This document shows, in pieces, positions 53,841 through 63,995 of a stretch of DNA of 64,000 nt (positions are counted from its first letter, which is position 1; each line of letters opens with the position of its first letter). Both the position numbers and the translations under genes were made by a program. This DNA comes from Pseudomonas sp. PA27(2017) (GTDB lineage: Bacteria; Pseudomonadota; Gammaproteobacteria; Pseudomonadales; Pseudomonadaceae). The notes under the pieces are model-generated. The model was not told where the DNA came from, did not search any database, and was given only the letters and a program-made list of their open reading frames with translations. The DNA lies in the NCBI RefSeq assembly GCF_001945445.1, contig NZ_MSXW01000009.1, forward strand, positions 116,056 through 180,055. The letters are read 5' to 3'.

Positions 53841-55796
53841 TTAAACGTGTTTCGGCGCTTCGCTGGACTCGGCCACTTCGTCGCGGTCGTCGATGAATTC
53901 GGTTCGCGGCGAGCCGTCGGCGTTGAGCTGGAACACCCGGCTCGGCTGGCCCTTGGCATTGAAGAACACCTGACCAAGACCGGCGGAATTCCACAGCCGC
54001 TCGCCCGACCTGCTGTGTTTGGGAATGTGCGGGAAAACCTGCATGCGCCGGCGCTTGGTCAGCCAGTTGAGTGGTGACCAGGGCGCGTACAGCCAGCGAT
54101 TGAGGCGGTCGAAGACATCCAGCAGACGGCGTGGGAATTCGTTCTTCACGCCGCTGCTGGTGATCTGCCAGATGGTCGGGCCGCGCAACCGGTGCCGCAC
54201 CTTGACCTCGTAGAAGAACGAGTAGTGCACGTCGCCGGACAGCACCACGTAGTCTCGGGGTGTGCGCGAGTGGCGGAAGATGTTCATCATCACGCTGGCG
54301 GCACCGCGGTGTGCCATCCAGTTTTCCGCATCGACCATCAGCGGGTGGCCGGCCCAGCTGAATATCCGCTGCACGGCTTCGATCAGCTTGACCCCGAACA
54401 TCGGCGCCGGCGAGACGATGATGGCGCTCGGGTGGTCGAGCAGGTTCTGTTGCAGTTCGCTGAGCGCTTCCCAGTCGAGCAATCCGGATGGGCGCTTGAG
54501 GTTGCGCTCGCTGCGCCAGCGGCGGGTGCGGGTATCGAGCACCAGCAGCGCCGGGCTGCTGGGCAGCACGTAATGCCAGTGCTGGAAACTCATCAACTCG
54601 TCGATCAGGCGATCCTGGGCCGGGCTGTCCAGGCCAGCGTCTCGCGCTCGCTCGCACAGCGCTCGGGCATTGGCCAGCGGTTCGGCGAAGGCATCCGGGT
54701 CGTTGCCCCAGCCCTGGCACAGCAGGTAGCCGATCAGCGCATTGCCGATGATGCGCTTGGAGAAAGGATGGCCGTAGGCGGTTTCCTCCCACTGGGCCGA
54801 CAGGTTCCAGTCATCGGTGATGTCGTGGTCGTCGAAGATCATCAGGTTCGGCAGGTGCGCCAGCACCCGTGCCACGTCACCGAGGTTGTCGGCGAATGCC
54901 GCGATGCAGGCGCGCTCGCTGTCATAGCGCTGGGCGTCTTCGGCGTTCAGCTCGGGCGCCGCGTTATCGAGCAGTTGCCAGGGGGTGGGCGACCAGACCA
55001 GCAGGTACATGGCCAGCACTTCGGCCAGGGTGACCAGGTGGTTGTCGGCATTGCTGCTGGTGAAGATGGGTTTCTCCGTGCCACCGAAGAAGCGCTCGCG
55101 CAGGGTTTCGTTGCTCTTCAGCGCGGGCAGCAGATCGGCGCGGTGATAGTAGCTGGCCGGGTGTCGATACAGGTCGGCACTGTCGTCGATGACGGCGCCT
55201 TCGAGCCGTTCGTGGTACAGGCCCAGGCGCTCGATCAATTGGTGGATGGCGTACAGCATCGGGCCGGCGACATCGTCGACATACACCTGGTCACCGCTGT
55301 GCATCAGCAGCGCGGGCCGCTCGTGGGGCGCATGGGGCGTGGCCAACAGACGGTCGGCACACAGTAGCCCGTCCTTGGCGGCATGGTGCGGTTTGCGGCA
55401 GGAGCCATGCAGCAGGTGATCGATGCGCGTGCGCAGCACGAAATTGGGGCAGGTCGCGCCGTCATATAGCAGGTGCGTGGCCCACTCGGCGATGCCTTGG
55501 GCGCCGTCGATCAGCAGGTCGTAGTCGATCCGGGTGTCCTGGGGCAGCGGCGTGTCGAGGTGCAGGTCGATCAGGTGGATGACCGCGTGCTCACCGACCA
55601 CCAGGCGCTGGCAGGCATCGTCGCCCAGCGGGTAATCACCGGCGGGCTGCTCGCCGGGCGCCAGGCGCAGCGTCAGTTGCAGCGGGCGGCTGGCGACCAG
55701 CCAGAGTACCAGGCGGCCCGGCTCCAGCCGGCGCAATAGCGGGCCGGCGAGTACGGCGGGCAGGGCGGTAGCGAGGGCAGAGTCTGGCAACGGCAT
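53841..55796 (-). CDS. PhoD-like alkaline phosphatase/metallophosphoesterase
   Basis: A 651-residue cytoplasmic-looking protein (no signal peptide) with the PhoD-type metallophosphatase core: LLMHSGDQVYVDDV (Asp metal ligand), NLMIFDDHDITDDWN (the hallmark DDHD/E motif), and VVLSGDVHYSFFYE. The long N-terminal half starts LLRRLEPGRLVLWLVASRPL, a beta-rich module common in this subgroup. An earlier in-frame ATG at 55823 adds nine residues of low quality. Substrate unknown; homologues occur in many pseudomonads. Confidence 0.85.
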   Translation of the reverse strand: MPLPDSALATALPAVLAGPLLRRLEPGRLVLWLVASRPLQLTLRLAPGEQPAGDYPLGDDACQRLVVGEHAVIHLIDLHLDTPLPQDTRIDYDLLIDGAQGIAEWATHLLYDGATCPNFVLRTRIDHLLHGSCRKPHHAAKDGLLCADRLLATPHAPHERPALLMHSGDQVYVDDVAGPMLYAIHQLIERLGLYHERLEGAVIDDSADLYRHPASYYHRADLLPALKSNETLRERFFGGTEKPIFTSSNADNHLVTLAEVLAMYLLVWSPTPWQLLDNAAPELNAEDAQRYDSERACIAAFADNLGDVARVLAHLPNLMIFDDHDITDDWNLSAQWEETAYGHPFSKRIIGNALIGYLLCQGWGNDPDAFAEPLANARALCERARDAGLDSPAQDRLIDELMSFQHWHYVLPSSPALLVLDTRTRRWRSERNLKRPSGLLDWEALSELQQNLLDHPSAIIVSPAPMFGVKLIEAVQRIFSWAGHPLMVDAENWMAHRGAASVMMNIFRHSRTPRDYVVLSGDVHYSFFYEVKVRHRLRGPTIWQITSSGVKNEFPRRLLDVFDRLNRWLYAPWSPLNWLTKRRRMQVFPHIPKHSRSGERLWNSAGLGQVFFNAKGQPSRVFQLNADGSPRTEFIDDRDEVAESSEAPKHV

Positions 55797-55901
55797 CCCG
55801 TATCGTTCGCGGCCGCTGTTCATTCAGCTGGCCTGGGGTTGGAGAATCAATAAGGACATGGCGCTTGGCCATTGGTTCTGCTGTCACAAAAGCTTCATGG
55901 T

Positions 55902-56579
55902 TCACTGCGCGGCCTTGCGCAGTTCATCCAGGTCGAGAATCTCGATTTCGCCGTAGGTCAGCCTGACGATACTGCGGGCCTGCAGATCCTTGAGTACGCC
56001 ATTGGCGGTCTGCCGGGAGATGGCCAGCATCGCCGCCAATTGCTCCTGGGACATGTGGATGATGCGCCGCGGGCCCTGGGTTTCGCCATAGTCCTCGGCG
56101 ATCAGCAGCAGGCGCCGCGCCAGACGCTGCGCGGCGGGTAGCAGGCTGATCTCCTCGAGTGCGATGAAGGCCAGGCGCACCTTGTGAGCCATCAACAGGG
56201 CGAGGTCGCGCCAGTAGGCAGGATGCGTGTCGAGCAGGGCCAGGAGGCCGGCCTGGGGCACATGCAGCAGGCTGCTGGCGCCTTCGGCAACCGCGTCATG
56301 GGTGCGTGGCTGGCCGTCGAACAGGGCGATCTCACCGAACCAATGCGGCGCTTCCACCAGCACCAGCAGGGCTTCCCGGCCATCTTCACCCACGCTGCCG
56401 ACGCGCATGGCGCCCTTCAATACGGCGTACAGCCCGCTGGGCGCGTCGCCACGGCTGAACAGGCGTTGCCCGGCCTCCAGGCTCAGCAGCTTGCCTTGCG
56501 CCAGCAACGCCTGTTGTAACGCTGGCGGCAACGCGGCGAACCATTGGCCTTGATGCAAGGTATCGCGCAGATCGTTCAT
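55902..56579 (-). CDS. Crp/Fnr-family transcriptional regulator
   Basis: A 225-residue regulator with an N-terminal cyclic-nucleotide-binding fold (FSRGDAPSGLYAVLKGAMRVG ... PHWFGEIALFDGQPRTHDAV) and a C-terminal winged helix (MSQEQLAAMLAISRQTANGV). The Fnr-type Cys cluster is absent, so it is not an Fe-S oxygen sensor of the classic sort. The start at 56579 (MNDLRDTLH) has GCGGAA upstream. Divergent from the Mpo1-like gene, a possible target. Confidence 0.88.
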   Translation of the reverse strand: MNDLRDTLHQGQWFAALPPALQQALLAQGKLLSLEAGQRLFSRGDAPSGLYAVLKGAMRVGSVGEDGREALLVLVEAPHWFGEIALFDGQPRTHDAVAEGASSLLHVPQAGLLALLDTHPAYWRDLALLMAHKVRLAFIALEEISLLPAAQRLARRLLLIAEDYGETQGPRRIIHMSQEQLAAMLAISRQTANGVLKDLQARSIVRLTYGEIEILDLDELRKAAQ

Positions 56580-56667
56580 GGAAATTCCGCTTTGTCGGCT
56601 AGCTGACAGTGCTGGCGCACGAGCCGCGCCATGATTAGGCGGCACGTACCCCGAGAGGATAACAACA

Positions 56668-57189
56668 ATGAAAACCCTGGTGGATCACCTCGCCCAATAT
56701 GCGGCCTATCACCGTGATCGGCGCAATATCGTCACTCACTTCGTCGGCATTCCGATGATCGTGCTGGCCGTTACCGTGCTGCTGTCGCGACCGGGCCTTT
56801 TGGTGGGCAGTCTGTGGCTCTCGCCGGCCACCCTGGCCGCGCTGCTCAGCACCCTGTTCTACTTGCGCCTGGACGTCCGCTTCGGTGTGGTGATGGGCGT
56901 GTTGCTAGGGTTGTGCCTGTGGTTCAGCGCCGGGTTGGCGATGGCCGGCACGGCGCTGTGGCTGAGCATGGGCCTGGGTCTGTTCGTGGTCGGCTGGATC
57001 ATCCAGTTCATCGGCCATTTCTACGAAGGCCGCAAGCCGGCATTCGTCGACGACCTGATGGGGCTGATCATCGGGCCGCTGTTCGTGGTCGCCGAGGCGG
57101 CCTTTCTGCTTGGCCTGCGCCAGGACGTCGAGCATCGGGTGGTCGAGCGGGCCGGGCCGACCTGCATACGTGAGCGCAAGGTGGCCTGA
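56668..57189 (+). CDS. Mpo1-like (DUF962) membrane protein
   Basis: A 173-residue protein with four hydrophobic helices. It starts KTLVDHLAQYAAYHRDRRN with IVTHFVGIP and continues to GWIIQFIGHFYEGRKPAFVDD, the Mpo1/YGL010w signature with conserved His residues (Fe2+-dependent 2-hydroxy-fatty-acid dioxygenase in yeast). The reaction in bacteria is unproven. Preceded by GAGAGG and divergent from the Crp/Fnr regulator. Confidence 0.85.
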   Translation: MKTLVDHLAQYAAYHRDRRNIVTHFVGIPMIVLAVTVLLSRPGLLVGSLWLSPATLAALLSTLFYLRLDVRFGVVMGVLLGLCLWFSAGLAMAGTALWLSMGLGLFVVGWIIQFIGHFYEGRKPAFVDDLMGLIIGPLFVVAEAAFLLGLRQDVEHRVVERAGPTCIRERKVA

Positions 57190-57219
57190 GGTCGCCGGCT
57201 GGCTCTGCTAAACGCTTGA

Positions 57220-58119
57220 TCAGCCCTGCGCCCGGTACTGCTGGGCTTGCCCCAGGAGCCAGTCACGAAAGGCCTGCAGCGCCGCCGACTCGACCTTGCG
57301 CTCCGGCACGGTCAGATAATAGGCGCGGCCGCCGTCGGGTACCGGTCGATCGAGGGCGACCACCAAGCTGCCGTCCGCCAGTTCGCGCTGGATGAGAAAC
57401 GGCGGGATCAACGCCACGCCCATTTCATGGCGGGCCGCCTCGGCGAGCATCGAGAACAGTTCCAGGCGCGGGCCGGTCATGTCGCGACTGATGTTCAGCC
57501 CCTGCGCCGCGAACCACTGGCGCCAGGCGTAGGGGCGGGTGCTCTGCTGCAGCAGCGGCAGTTCGGCGATTCGCTCGACGGTGGCCGGCTGGCCGCCGAG
57601 CAGCATGGGGCTGCACACCGGCGTCAGGTGTTCGTGCATCAGAAAATGCGCCTCGGTACCCGACCAGTCGCCATCGCCGAAATAGATCGCCGCGTCGAAG
57701 CCGGTGTCGGCGAACAGGAACGGTCGTGTGCGGTTGGTCAGGTGCACGGTGACCTCCGGGTGCAATCGCTGGAAGTCCTTGAGTCGCGGCAGCAGCCATT
57801 GCGTCGCGAAGGTTGGTACCACGGCGAGCTCCAGGCCCATGGCGCCCTGGGCACCCATCAGCGCCAGGGTGTCGCGCTCCACGGCATCGAGCTGCGCGGC
57901 TACCTTGGCCGCATAGGCGGTGCCTGCTTCGGTCAGCAATACGCCGCGGCGCGAGCGGCGAAACAGCTCAACGCCAAGAAAAGCTTCGAGCCCGGCGATC
58001 TGCCGGCAAACCGCGCCCTGGGTCAGCGCCAGTTCATCGGCTGCCCGGGTGAAACTCTGGTGGCGGGCGGAGGCCTCAAAGGCCACCAGTGCCGCGGTGC
58101 TGGGAATCTTTCGACGCAT
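57220..58119 (-). CDS. gcdR: LysR-family regulator of glutarate catabolism (GcdR-like)
   Basis: A 299-residue LysR protein: N-terminal HTH (LVAFEASARHQSFTRAADEL, ALTQGAVCRQIAGLEAFLGV) and an effector domain. It is divergent from gcdH across 152 bases, an arrangement typical of GcdR, the glutarate-responsive activator of gcdHG in pseudomonads. Candidate binding DNA lies in the AT-rich stretch TTTTTATTAATATAAAGG (58147-58164) just ahead of its start. Confidence 0.85.
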   Translation of the reverse strand: MRRKIPSTAALVAFEASARHQSFTRAADELALTQGAVCRQIAGLEAFLGVELFRRSRRGVLLTEAGTAYAAKVAAQLDAVERDTLALMGAQGAMGLELAVVPTFATQWLLPRLKDFQRLHPEVTVHLTNRTRPFLFADTGFDAAIYFGDGDWSGTEAHFLMHEHLTPVCSPMLLGGQPATVERIAELPLLQQSTRPYAWRQWFAAQGLNISRDMTGPRLELFSMLAEAARHEMGVALIPPFLIQRELADGSLVVALDRPVPDGGRAYYLTVPERKVESAALQAFRDWLLGQAQQYRAQG

Positions 58120-58271
58120 CTGTGCAAGTACCTCACTGGATAGCGCTTTTTATTAATATAAAGGCTATCTCGGAGTGATCTTTTTGCACAGTGGCATGCA
58201 GATTAGTCGTTTGCGGGCAGCCGGCTAGGCTTTTAGGCTCAGCTCACACGTTACTGCCCGAGGATTTCACG

Positions 58272-59453
58272 ATGGCTGGCAAGGCAAGCTTCAACTGGAT
58301 CGACCCGCTGCTGCTCGACCAGCAGCTCACCGAAGAAGAACGCATGGTGCGTGACAGCGCTGAGCAATTTGCCGCCGACAAGTTGGCGCCGCGGGTGCTC
58401 GAGGCCTTCCGTCATGAAAAAACCGACCCGGCGATCTTCCGCGAGATGGGCGAAACCGGCCTGCTTGGCGCGACCATTCCTGAAGCCTACGGTGGCAGCG
58501 GCCTCAACTACGTGTGCTACGGGCTGATCGCTCGCGAAGTGGAGCGTATCGACTCCGGCTACCGCTCGATGATGAGCGTACAGTCGTCGCTGGTGATGGT
58601 GCCGATCAATGAATTCGGCAGCGAGGCGACCAAGCAGAAGTATCTGCCCAAGCTGGCCTCTGGCGAGTACATCGGCTGCTTCGGCCTCACCGAGCCGAAT
58701 TACGGCTCCGATCCGGGCTCGATGATCACCCGCGCCAAGAAGGTCGACGGCGGTTACCGCCTGACCGGCAACAAGATGTGGATCACCAATAGCCCGATTG
58801 CCGATGTCTTCGTGGTCTGGGCCAAGGACGATGCCGGCGAGATCCGCGGCTTCGTGTTGGAAAAAGGCTGGGAAGGCCTGTCGGCGCCGGCGATTCACGG
58901 CAAGGTCGGCCTGCGTGCGTCGATCACCGGCGAAGTCGTCATGGATAACGTGTTTTGCCCCGAAGAGAACGCGTTCCCCGATGTGCGCGGCCTGCGCGGC
59001 CCGTTCACCTGCCTGAACTCGGCTCGCTACGGCATCAGCTGGGGCGCGCTGGGCGCTGCCGAAGCCTGCTGGCACACGGCGCGCCAGTACACCCTGGATC
59101 GTCAGCAGTTCGGCCGCCCATTGGCCGCCAACCAGCTGATCCAGAAGAAGCTGGCCGACATGCAGACCGAAATCACTCTGGCCCTGCAGGGCTGCCTGCG
59201 CCTGGGGCGGATGAAGGACGAAGGCACCGCGGCGGTGGAAATCACTTCGATCATGAAGCGCAACAGCTGCGGCAAGGCTCTGGATATCGCCCGGATGGCC
59301 CGTGACATGCTGGGCGGTAACGGCATCAGCGACGAATTCGGCGTGGCCCGCCATCTGGTCAACCTCGAGGTGGTCAACACCTATGAGGGCACCCACGATG
59401 TGCACGCGCTGATTCTGGGGCGGGCGCAGACGGGCATCCAGGCCTTCTTCTAA
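58272..59453 (+). CDS. gcdH: Glutaryl-CoA dehydrogenase
   Basis: Oxidative decarboxylation of glutaryl-CoA to crotonyl-CoA in lysine, 5-aminovalerate and glutarate catabolism. The 393-residue acyl-CoA dehydrogenase begins [20 protein letters not shown], and contains [34 protein letters not shown] and the catalytic Glu region [20 protein letters not shown] precedes the ATG at 58272. It is followed after 74 bases by the CoA-transferase gene that supplies its substrate. Confidence 0.95.
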   Translation: MAGKASFNWIDPLLLDQQLTEEERMVRDSAEQFAADKLAPRVLEAFRHEKTDPAIFREMGETGLLGATIPEAYGGSGLNYVCYGLIAREVERIDSGYRSMMSVQSSLVMVPINEFGSEATKQKYLPKLASGEYIGCFGLTEPNYGSDPGSMITRAKKVDGGYRLTGNKMWITNSPIADVFVVWAKDDAGEIRGFVLEKGWEGLSAPAIHGKVGLRASITGEVVMDNVFCPEENAFPDVRGLRGPFTCLNSARYGISWGALGAAEACWHTARQYTLDRQQFGRPLAANQLIQKKLADMQTEITLALQGCLRLGRMKDEGTAAVEITSIMKRNSCGKALDIARMARDMLGGNGISDEFGVARHLVNLEVVNTYEGTHDVHALILGRAQTGIQAFF

Positions 59454-59527
59454 GCCGCTCCAGGTTGTCGATCGTTCCCGCGCCTGGCGTGGGAGCGCCT
59501 GCGTCATCTCCGTACGAGGCCTCTGCG

Positions 59528-60751
<1,224 letters not shown>

Positions 60752-60789
60752 CCCGGCGTGAGCCGACGAGTCAGAGACGATGAGTGTAC

Positions 60790-61971
60790 TCAGGCGTCCA
60801 GCTGGGAGGCCGGGCCGAAGAACTCGTAGTGGCACTGTTCGCCGGGAACCCCGAGGTCGCTCAGGTGCCGCTTGACCTGCGCCATGAAGGGCTTCGGCCC
60901 GAGGAAGTACGCGTCCAGGTCGCGGTCTTCCGGCAGCCAGTCGGCCAGTTGTTCGCGGCTGACCACACCCTGGGCATGGGGCTGGTCACCGTCACGCGGG
61001 GCGCTGTAGCAGAAGCGGTAACTGATCTGTGGGTAATCGCGGCTCTGTTCTTCGATCCACCGTTTGAAGGCATGTACCCCGCCGTGGCGCGCATAGTGAA
61101 TGAAATGAATCGGCCGGCCGCTTTCGCGGGCCGCTTCCAGCATGGTCAACGCCGGAGTGATGCCTACGCCCGCGGTGATCAATGCCAGGGGCTTGCTCGA
61201 GGGGCGCAGCACGAAGTCACCCGCCGGCGGAAACAGTTCCAGGGTGTCGCCTTCCTGAACATGGTCATGCAGGTAGTTGGACACCTTGCCCTCGTTTTCG
61301 CGCTTTACGCTGATGCGGTAGTCGCGGCCGTTGCCCTGAGCGGAAAGCGAGTAGTTGCGGCGCTGTTCCTGGCCGTCGATGACCATGCGCAGGCCGATGT
61401 ATTGTCCCGGCTGCTGGCGTAGCACGGCCCCGCCGTCCACCGGCGCCAGGAGGAAAGAAGTGATCTCCTCGCTCTCGACGTTCTTGCTGACCACCTTGAA
61501 GTCGCGCGACCCGCGCCACCCGCCCGGTGCCTGTTCGTGTTCCTTGTACGCTTGCTCTTCGGCGCCGATCAGGATGTCCGCCAGTTGCCCGTAGGCCACG
61601 CCCCAAGCCTGGATCACGTCATCCGTAGCGATTTCCTCACCCAGCACTTCGCGAATGGCCCGCAACAGGCAACTGCCCACGATCGGGTAATGTTCCGGCA
61701 GGATCTGCAGCGCCACGTGCTTGTTGACGATCTGGCCTACCAGCGGGCCGAGCGCCTCCAGGCGGTCGATGTGGCGGGCATACATGAGCACCGCATTAGC
61801 CAGTGCGCGCTGCTGGGCACCGCTGGCCTGGTGGGCCTGATTGAACAGCGGGCGTACCTGCGGATACTCCTTCAGCATCATCGCGTAGAAGTGTCGGGTC
61901 AGGGCTTCGCCGTCGGTTTCCAGCAGGGGCACGGTGGCTTTGATGATGGCGCGTTGTTGGTTGCTCAGCAT
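60790..61971 (-). CDS. hmp: Flavohemoprotein (nitric oxide dioxygenase)
   Basis: Converts NO and O2 to nitrate. The 393-residue protein has a globin domain (proximal His85 in IVNKHVALQI, distal Tyr29), an FAD-binding domain (QYIGLRMVIDGQEQRRNYSLS) and an NAD-binding domain (LALITAGVGITPALTMLE). Length matches E. coli Hmp (396). Its upstream region carries a sigma-54-like promoter and three NorR-type sites, so NO-dependent activation by the divergent norR gene is strongly indicated, as for fhp/fhpR in P. aeruginosa. Confidence 0.96.
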   Translation of the reverse strand: MLSNQQRAIIKATVPLLETDGEALTRHFYAMMLKEYPQVRPLFNQAHQASGAQQRALANAVLMYARHIDRLEALGPLVGQIVNKHVALQILPEHYPIVGSCLLRAIREVLGEEIATDDVIQAWGVAYGQLADILIGAEEQAYKEHEQAPGGWRGSRDFKVVSKNVESEEITSFLLAPVDGGAVLRQQPGQYIGLRMVIDGQEQRRNYSLSAQGNGRDYRISVKRENEGKVSNYLHDHVQEGDTLELFPPAGDFVLRPSSKPLALITAGVGITPALTMLEAARESGRPIHFIHYARHGGVHAFKRWIEEQSRDYPQISYRFCYSAPRDGDQPHAQGVVSREQLADWLPEDRDLDAYFLGPKPFMAQVKRHLSDLGVPGEQCHYEFFGPASQLDA

Positions 61972-62020
61972 GGTGATCGTTCCTGTCGCAAGGCATGGAT
62001 GTTTTCTCTACCTGGCTCAT

Positions 62021-62036
62021 TACAGATCCCGTGCCA
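62021..62036 (-). promoter_or_regulatory. Sigma-54-like promoter of hmp
   Basis: On the - strand TGGCACG-N4-CTGTA, with GG at -24 and GT in place of the usual GC at -12 (12 bases apart). The -24 half is perfect; the -12 half has two mismatches. It would start transcription about 40 bases upstream of the hmp ATG, with the NorR sites further upstream as enhancers. Confidence 0.6.
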
Positions 62037-62078
62037 ACTTGCGAGGCCGCTGGATTACTGGGGTTGGGCATGCTATGA

Positions 62079-62134
62079 GTCTTTTTGACTTAGATGCTTT
62101 CGTGTCTTTATGACTCTATTGGTGTCTTTATGAC
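62079..62134. promoter_or_regulatory. Three NorR enhancer sites (GT-N7-AC) in the hmp-norR region
   Basis: GTCTTTTTGAC (62079-62089), GTCTTTATGAC (62104-62114) and GTCTTTATGAC (62124-62134). Each has the GT-N7-AC core bound by NorR, and the two last are identical. NorR in E. coli also needs three sites, consistent with binding as a higher-order oligomer. The third site covers the norR ATG (62130-62132). Confidence 0.8.
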
Positions 62135-63692
62135 TTCAAATCCGTTGCTGGTTGCCCTGCTTCCGCTGGTGGATGACCTGTCCCGCGAACTCCCCGAGCG
62201 TGAGCGCTATCGACGGCTGCTCGCTGCCTTGCGGCAGCTGTTTCCCTGTGACGCCGTGGCGCTGCTCAGGCTCGACGGCGAGGTGCTGGTGCCGCTGTCC
62301 GTGGAGGGGCTGAGCGCCGACACCATGGGTCGACGCTTCAAGGTGAGCGAGCATCCGCGCCTGCATGAGCTGTTGCAGCATCGCGGGCCCACCCGCTTTG
62401 CCGCCGACTGCGAGTTGCCCGATCCCTACGATGGCTTGCTGGAAGGGCAGCATGGGCACCTGGAAGTGCATGACTGCCTGGGTTGCCCGCTGTATGTGAA
62501 AGAGCAGCTCTGGGGGCTGCTGACCCTGGACTCGCTGCAGTCGAGCAGCTTCGGCCGTGTCGACCTGGGCATGCTGGAAGCTTTCGCCAGTCTCGCGGCG
62601 GCGACCGTGGCGGCCAGTGAGCGCATTTCCCTGCTTATGGGGCGCGTGGAAGATGAGCAGCGCCGCGCCGACCTTTATAAGCAAGCAGCTGCCGCCGTGC
62701 GGCCTAGGGAGATGATCGGTCAGAGCCCCAGGCACAAGGCGCTGCTGCAGGAGATTGAGTTGGTCGGCAGCAGTGACCTGACGGTGCTGATCAGTGGCGA
62801 GACGGGCGTGGGCAAGGAGCTGGTGGCCGAGGCGCTGCATGGAGCGTCGGCCCGGGCCTCACGACCCATGGTCAGCATCAACTGTGCGGCGCTGCCGGAT
62901 ACCTTGGTGGAGAGCGAGTTGTTCGGTCACGTCCGGGGCGCATTTTCGGGAGCGGTCAGCGAGCGGCGTGGCAAGTTCGAACTGGCTGACGGTGCCACCC
63001 TGTTTCTCGATGAGGTAGGCGAGCTGCCCCTGGCAGTGCAATCAAAGCTGCTGCGGGTATTGCAGAGCGGGCAGCTGCAACGCGTGGGGTCGGATCGCGA
63101 GCACCGGGTCGATGTGCGGGTGCTGGCGGCTACCAACCGCGACCTGGCCGAAGAGGTGCGTGCTGGGCGCTTTCGTGCCGACCTCTATCATCGCCTGAGC
63201 GTCTACCCGCTCAAGGTGCCAGCCCTGCGTGAGCGGGGGCGCGACGTGTTGCTGCTGGCGGGGTACTTTCTCGAAGACAATCGTGCGCGCCTGGGGCTGC
63301 GCAGCCTGCGTCTTGCGCCGGATGTGCAGAAGACGCTCTTGCAGCATGACTGGCCGGGCAATGTTAGAGAGTTGGAGCACCTGATCGGCCGCGCAGCGAT
63401 CAAGGCGCTGTCGGCCTGTGCCGAGCGTCCGCAGATACTGACCATCGACAGCCGCGCGCTGGACCTGCATCCCGCGCATCGTAGCTATATAGAAGAAGAG
63501 GTGAGCGGGACGAGCGAGTCACAGGTACCGCCAGCGGGGCAGTCGCTTCGCGACGCGGTGGATGACTATCAGCGGCGCGTTATAGAGGCAGCCCTCGATC
63601 GTCATACCGGGCGCTGGGCGGACGTGGCGCGCGAGCTGGCAGTGGATCGGGCCAACCTGCAGCGGTTGGCCCGGCGGCTGGGCCTGAAATAG
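62130..63692 (+). CDS. norR: Sigma-54-dependent NO-responsive activator NorR/FhpR
   Basis: A 520-residue bacterial enhancer-binding protein. GAF domain (1-about 170) senses NO at a non-heme iron; H114, C116 and D134 correspond to ligands proposed for E. coli NorR. The AAA+ domain has Walker A GETGVGKE, Walker [10 protein letters not shown], and the sigma-54-contacting loop reads GAFSGA, not GAFTGA. A Fis-type HTH ends the protein ([20 protein letters not shown]). The ATG at 62130 is within the third NorR site, so NorR may repress itself. Divergent from hmp. Confidence 0.95.
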   Translation: MTSNPLLVALLPLVDDLSRELPERERYRRLLAALRQLFPCDAVALLRLDGEVLVPLSVEGLSADTMGRRFKVSEHPRLHELLQHRGPTRFAADCELPDPYDGLLEGQHGHLEVHDCLGCPLYVKEQLWGLLTLDSLQSSSFGRVDLGMLEAFASLAAATVAASERISLLMGRVEDEQRRADLYKQAAAAVRPREMIGQSPRHKALLQEIELVGSSDLTVLISGETGVGKELVAEALHGASARASRPMVSINCAALPDTLVESELFGHVRGAFSGAVSERRGKFELADGATLFLDEVGELPLAVQSKLLRVLQSGQLQRVGSDREHRVDVRVLAATNRDLAEEVRAGRFRADLYHRLSVYPLKVPALRERGRDVLLLAGYFLEDNRARLGLRSLRLAPDVQKTLLQHDWPGNVRELEHLIGRAAIKALSACAERPQILTIDSRALDLHPAHRSYIEEEVSGTSESQVPPAGQSLRDAVDDYQRRVIEAALDRHTGRWADVARELAVDRANLQRLARRLGLK

Positions 63693-63737
63693 GCCTGTTC
63701 AGGTTGCTGCTCATATAGAGGGGGCCCGGCTGGCAGC

Positions 63738-63761
63738 TTTATTTCAATTAGATGAAATAAA
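63738..63761. promoter_or_regulatory. AT-rich palindrome at the head of the stable-RNA promoter region
   Basis: TTTATTTCA (63738-63746) and TGAAATAAA (63753-63761) form a perfect 9-bp inverted repeat around ATTAGA, ending 3 bases before the first -35 hexamer. It may be an UP element or a binding site (Fis-like); as a norR terminator it would be weak. Confidence 0.4.
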
Positions 63762-63764
63762 CGG

Positions 63765-63792
63765 TTGACCTGATCTTGTGGAGGCCTATAAT
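63765..63792 (+). promoter_or_regulatory. Strong sigma-70 promoter 1 of a probable rRNA operon
   Basis: TTGACC (63765-63770), 16-base spacer, TATAAT (63787-63792), followed by a GCGC discriminator. Such GC-rich discriminators are typical of promoters inhibited by ppGpp/DksA. Confidence 0.65.
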
Positions 63793-63861
63793 GCGCACCA
63801 CTTCCGGCGCAGCCTGATCTGAAAACTCCTTGTAGATCAACGAGTTAGATGGAAATAAAGG

Positions 63862-63889
63862 TTGCACGGACGGCGAATTCGAGTAGAAT
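63862..63889 (+). promoter_or_regulatory. Sigma-70 promoter 2 of a probable rRNA operon
   Basis: TTGCAC (63862-63867), 16-base spacer, TAGAAT (63884-63889), then GCGCC. It has the same spacer, -10 and discriminator as promoter 3. Confidence 0.55.
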
Positions 63890-63967
63890 GCGCCGGCATC
63901 GACAGGGTGGTTTGAGTGGTTCTGTTGATGGTTCGGTCAGGTTGATCGAAGGCGGTAAAAGAGGGTG

Positions 63968-63995
63968 TTGACAGCGGTTTGTAACGCTGTAGAAT
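63968..63995 (+). promoter_or_regulatory. Sigma-70 promoter 3 of a probable rRNA operon (window edge)
   Basis: TTGACA (63968-63973), 16-base spacer, TAGAAT (63990-63995), GCGCC at the window end. The string TTGACAGCGGTTTGTAACGC resembles promoter regions I recall upstream of Pseudomonas rrn operons; the 16S gene itself is outside the window. The 308 bases after norR hold no protein gene I can support. Confidence 0.6.

Noticed and set aside
58137..58271. GcdR operator and gcdH promoter in the divergent region
   Set aside because: T-N11-A style motifs can be drawn at several places; none stands out enough to be listed as a site.
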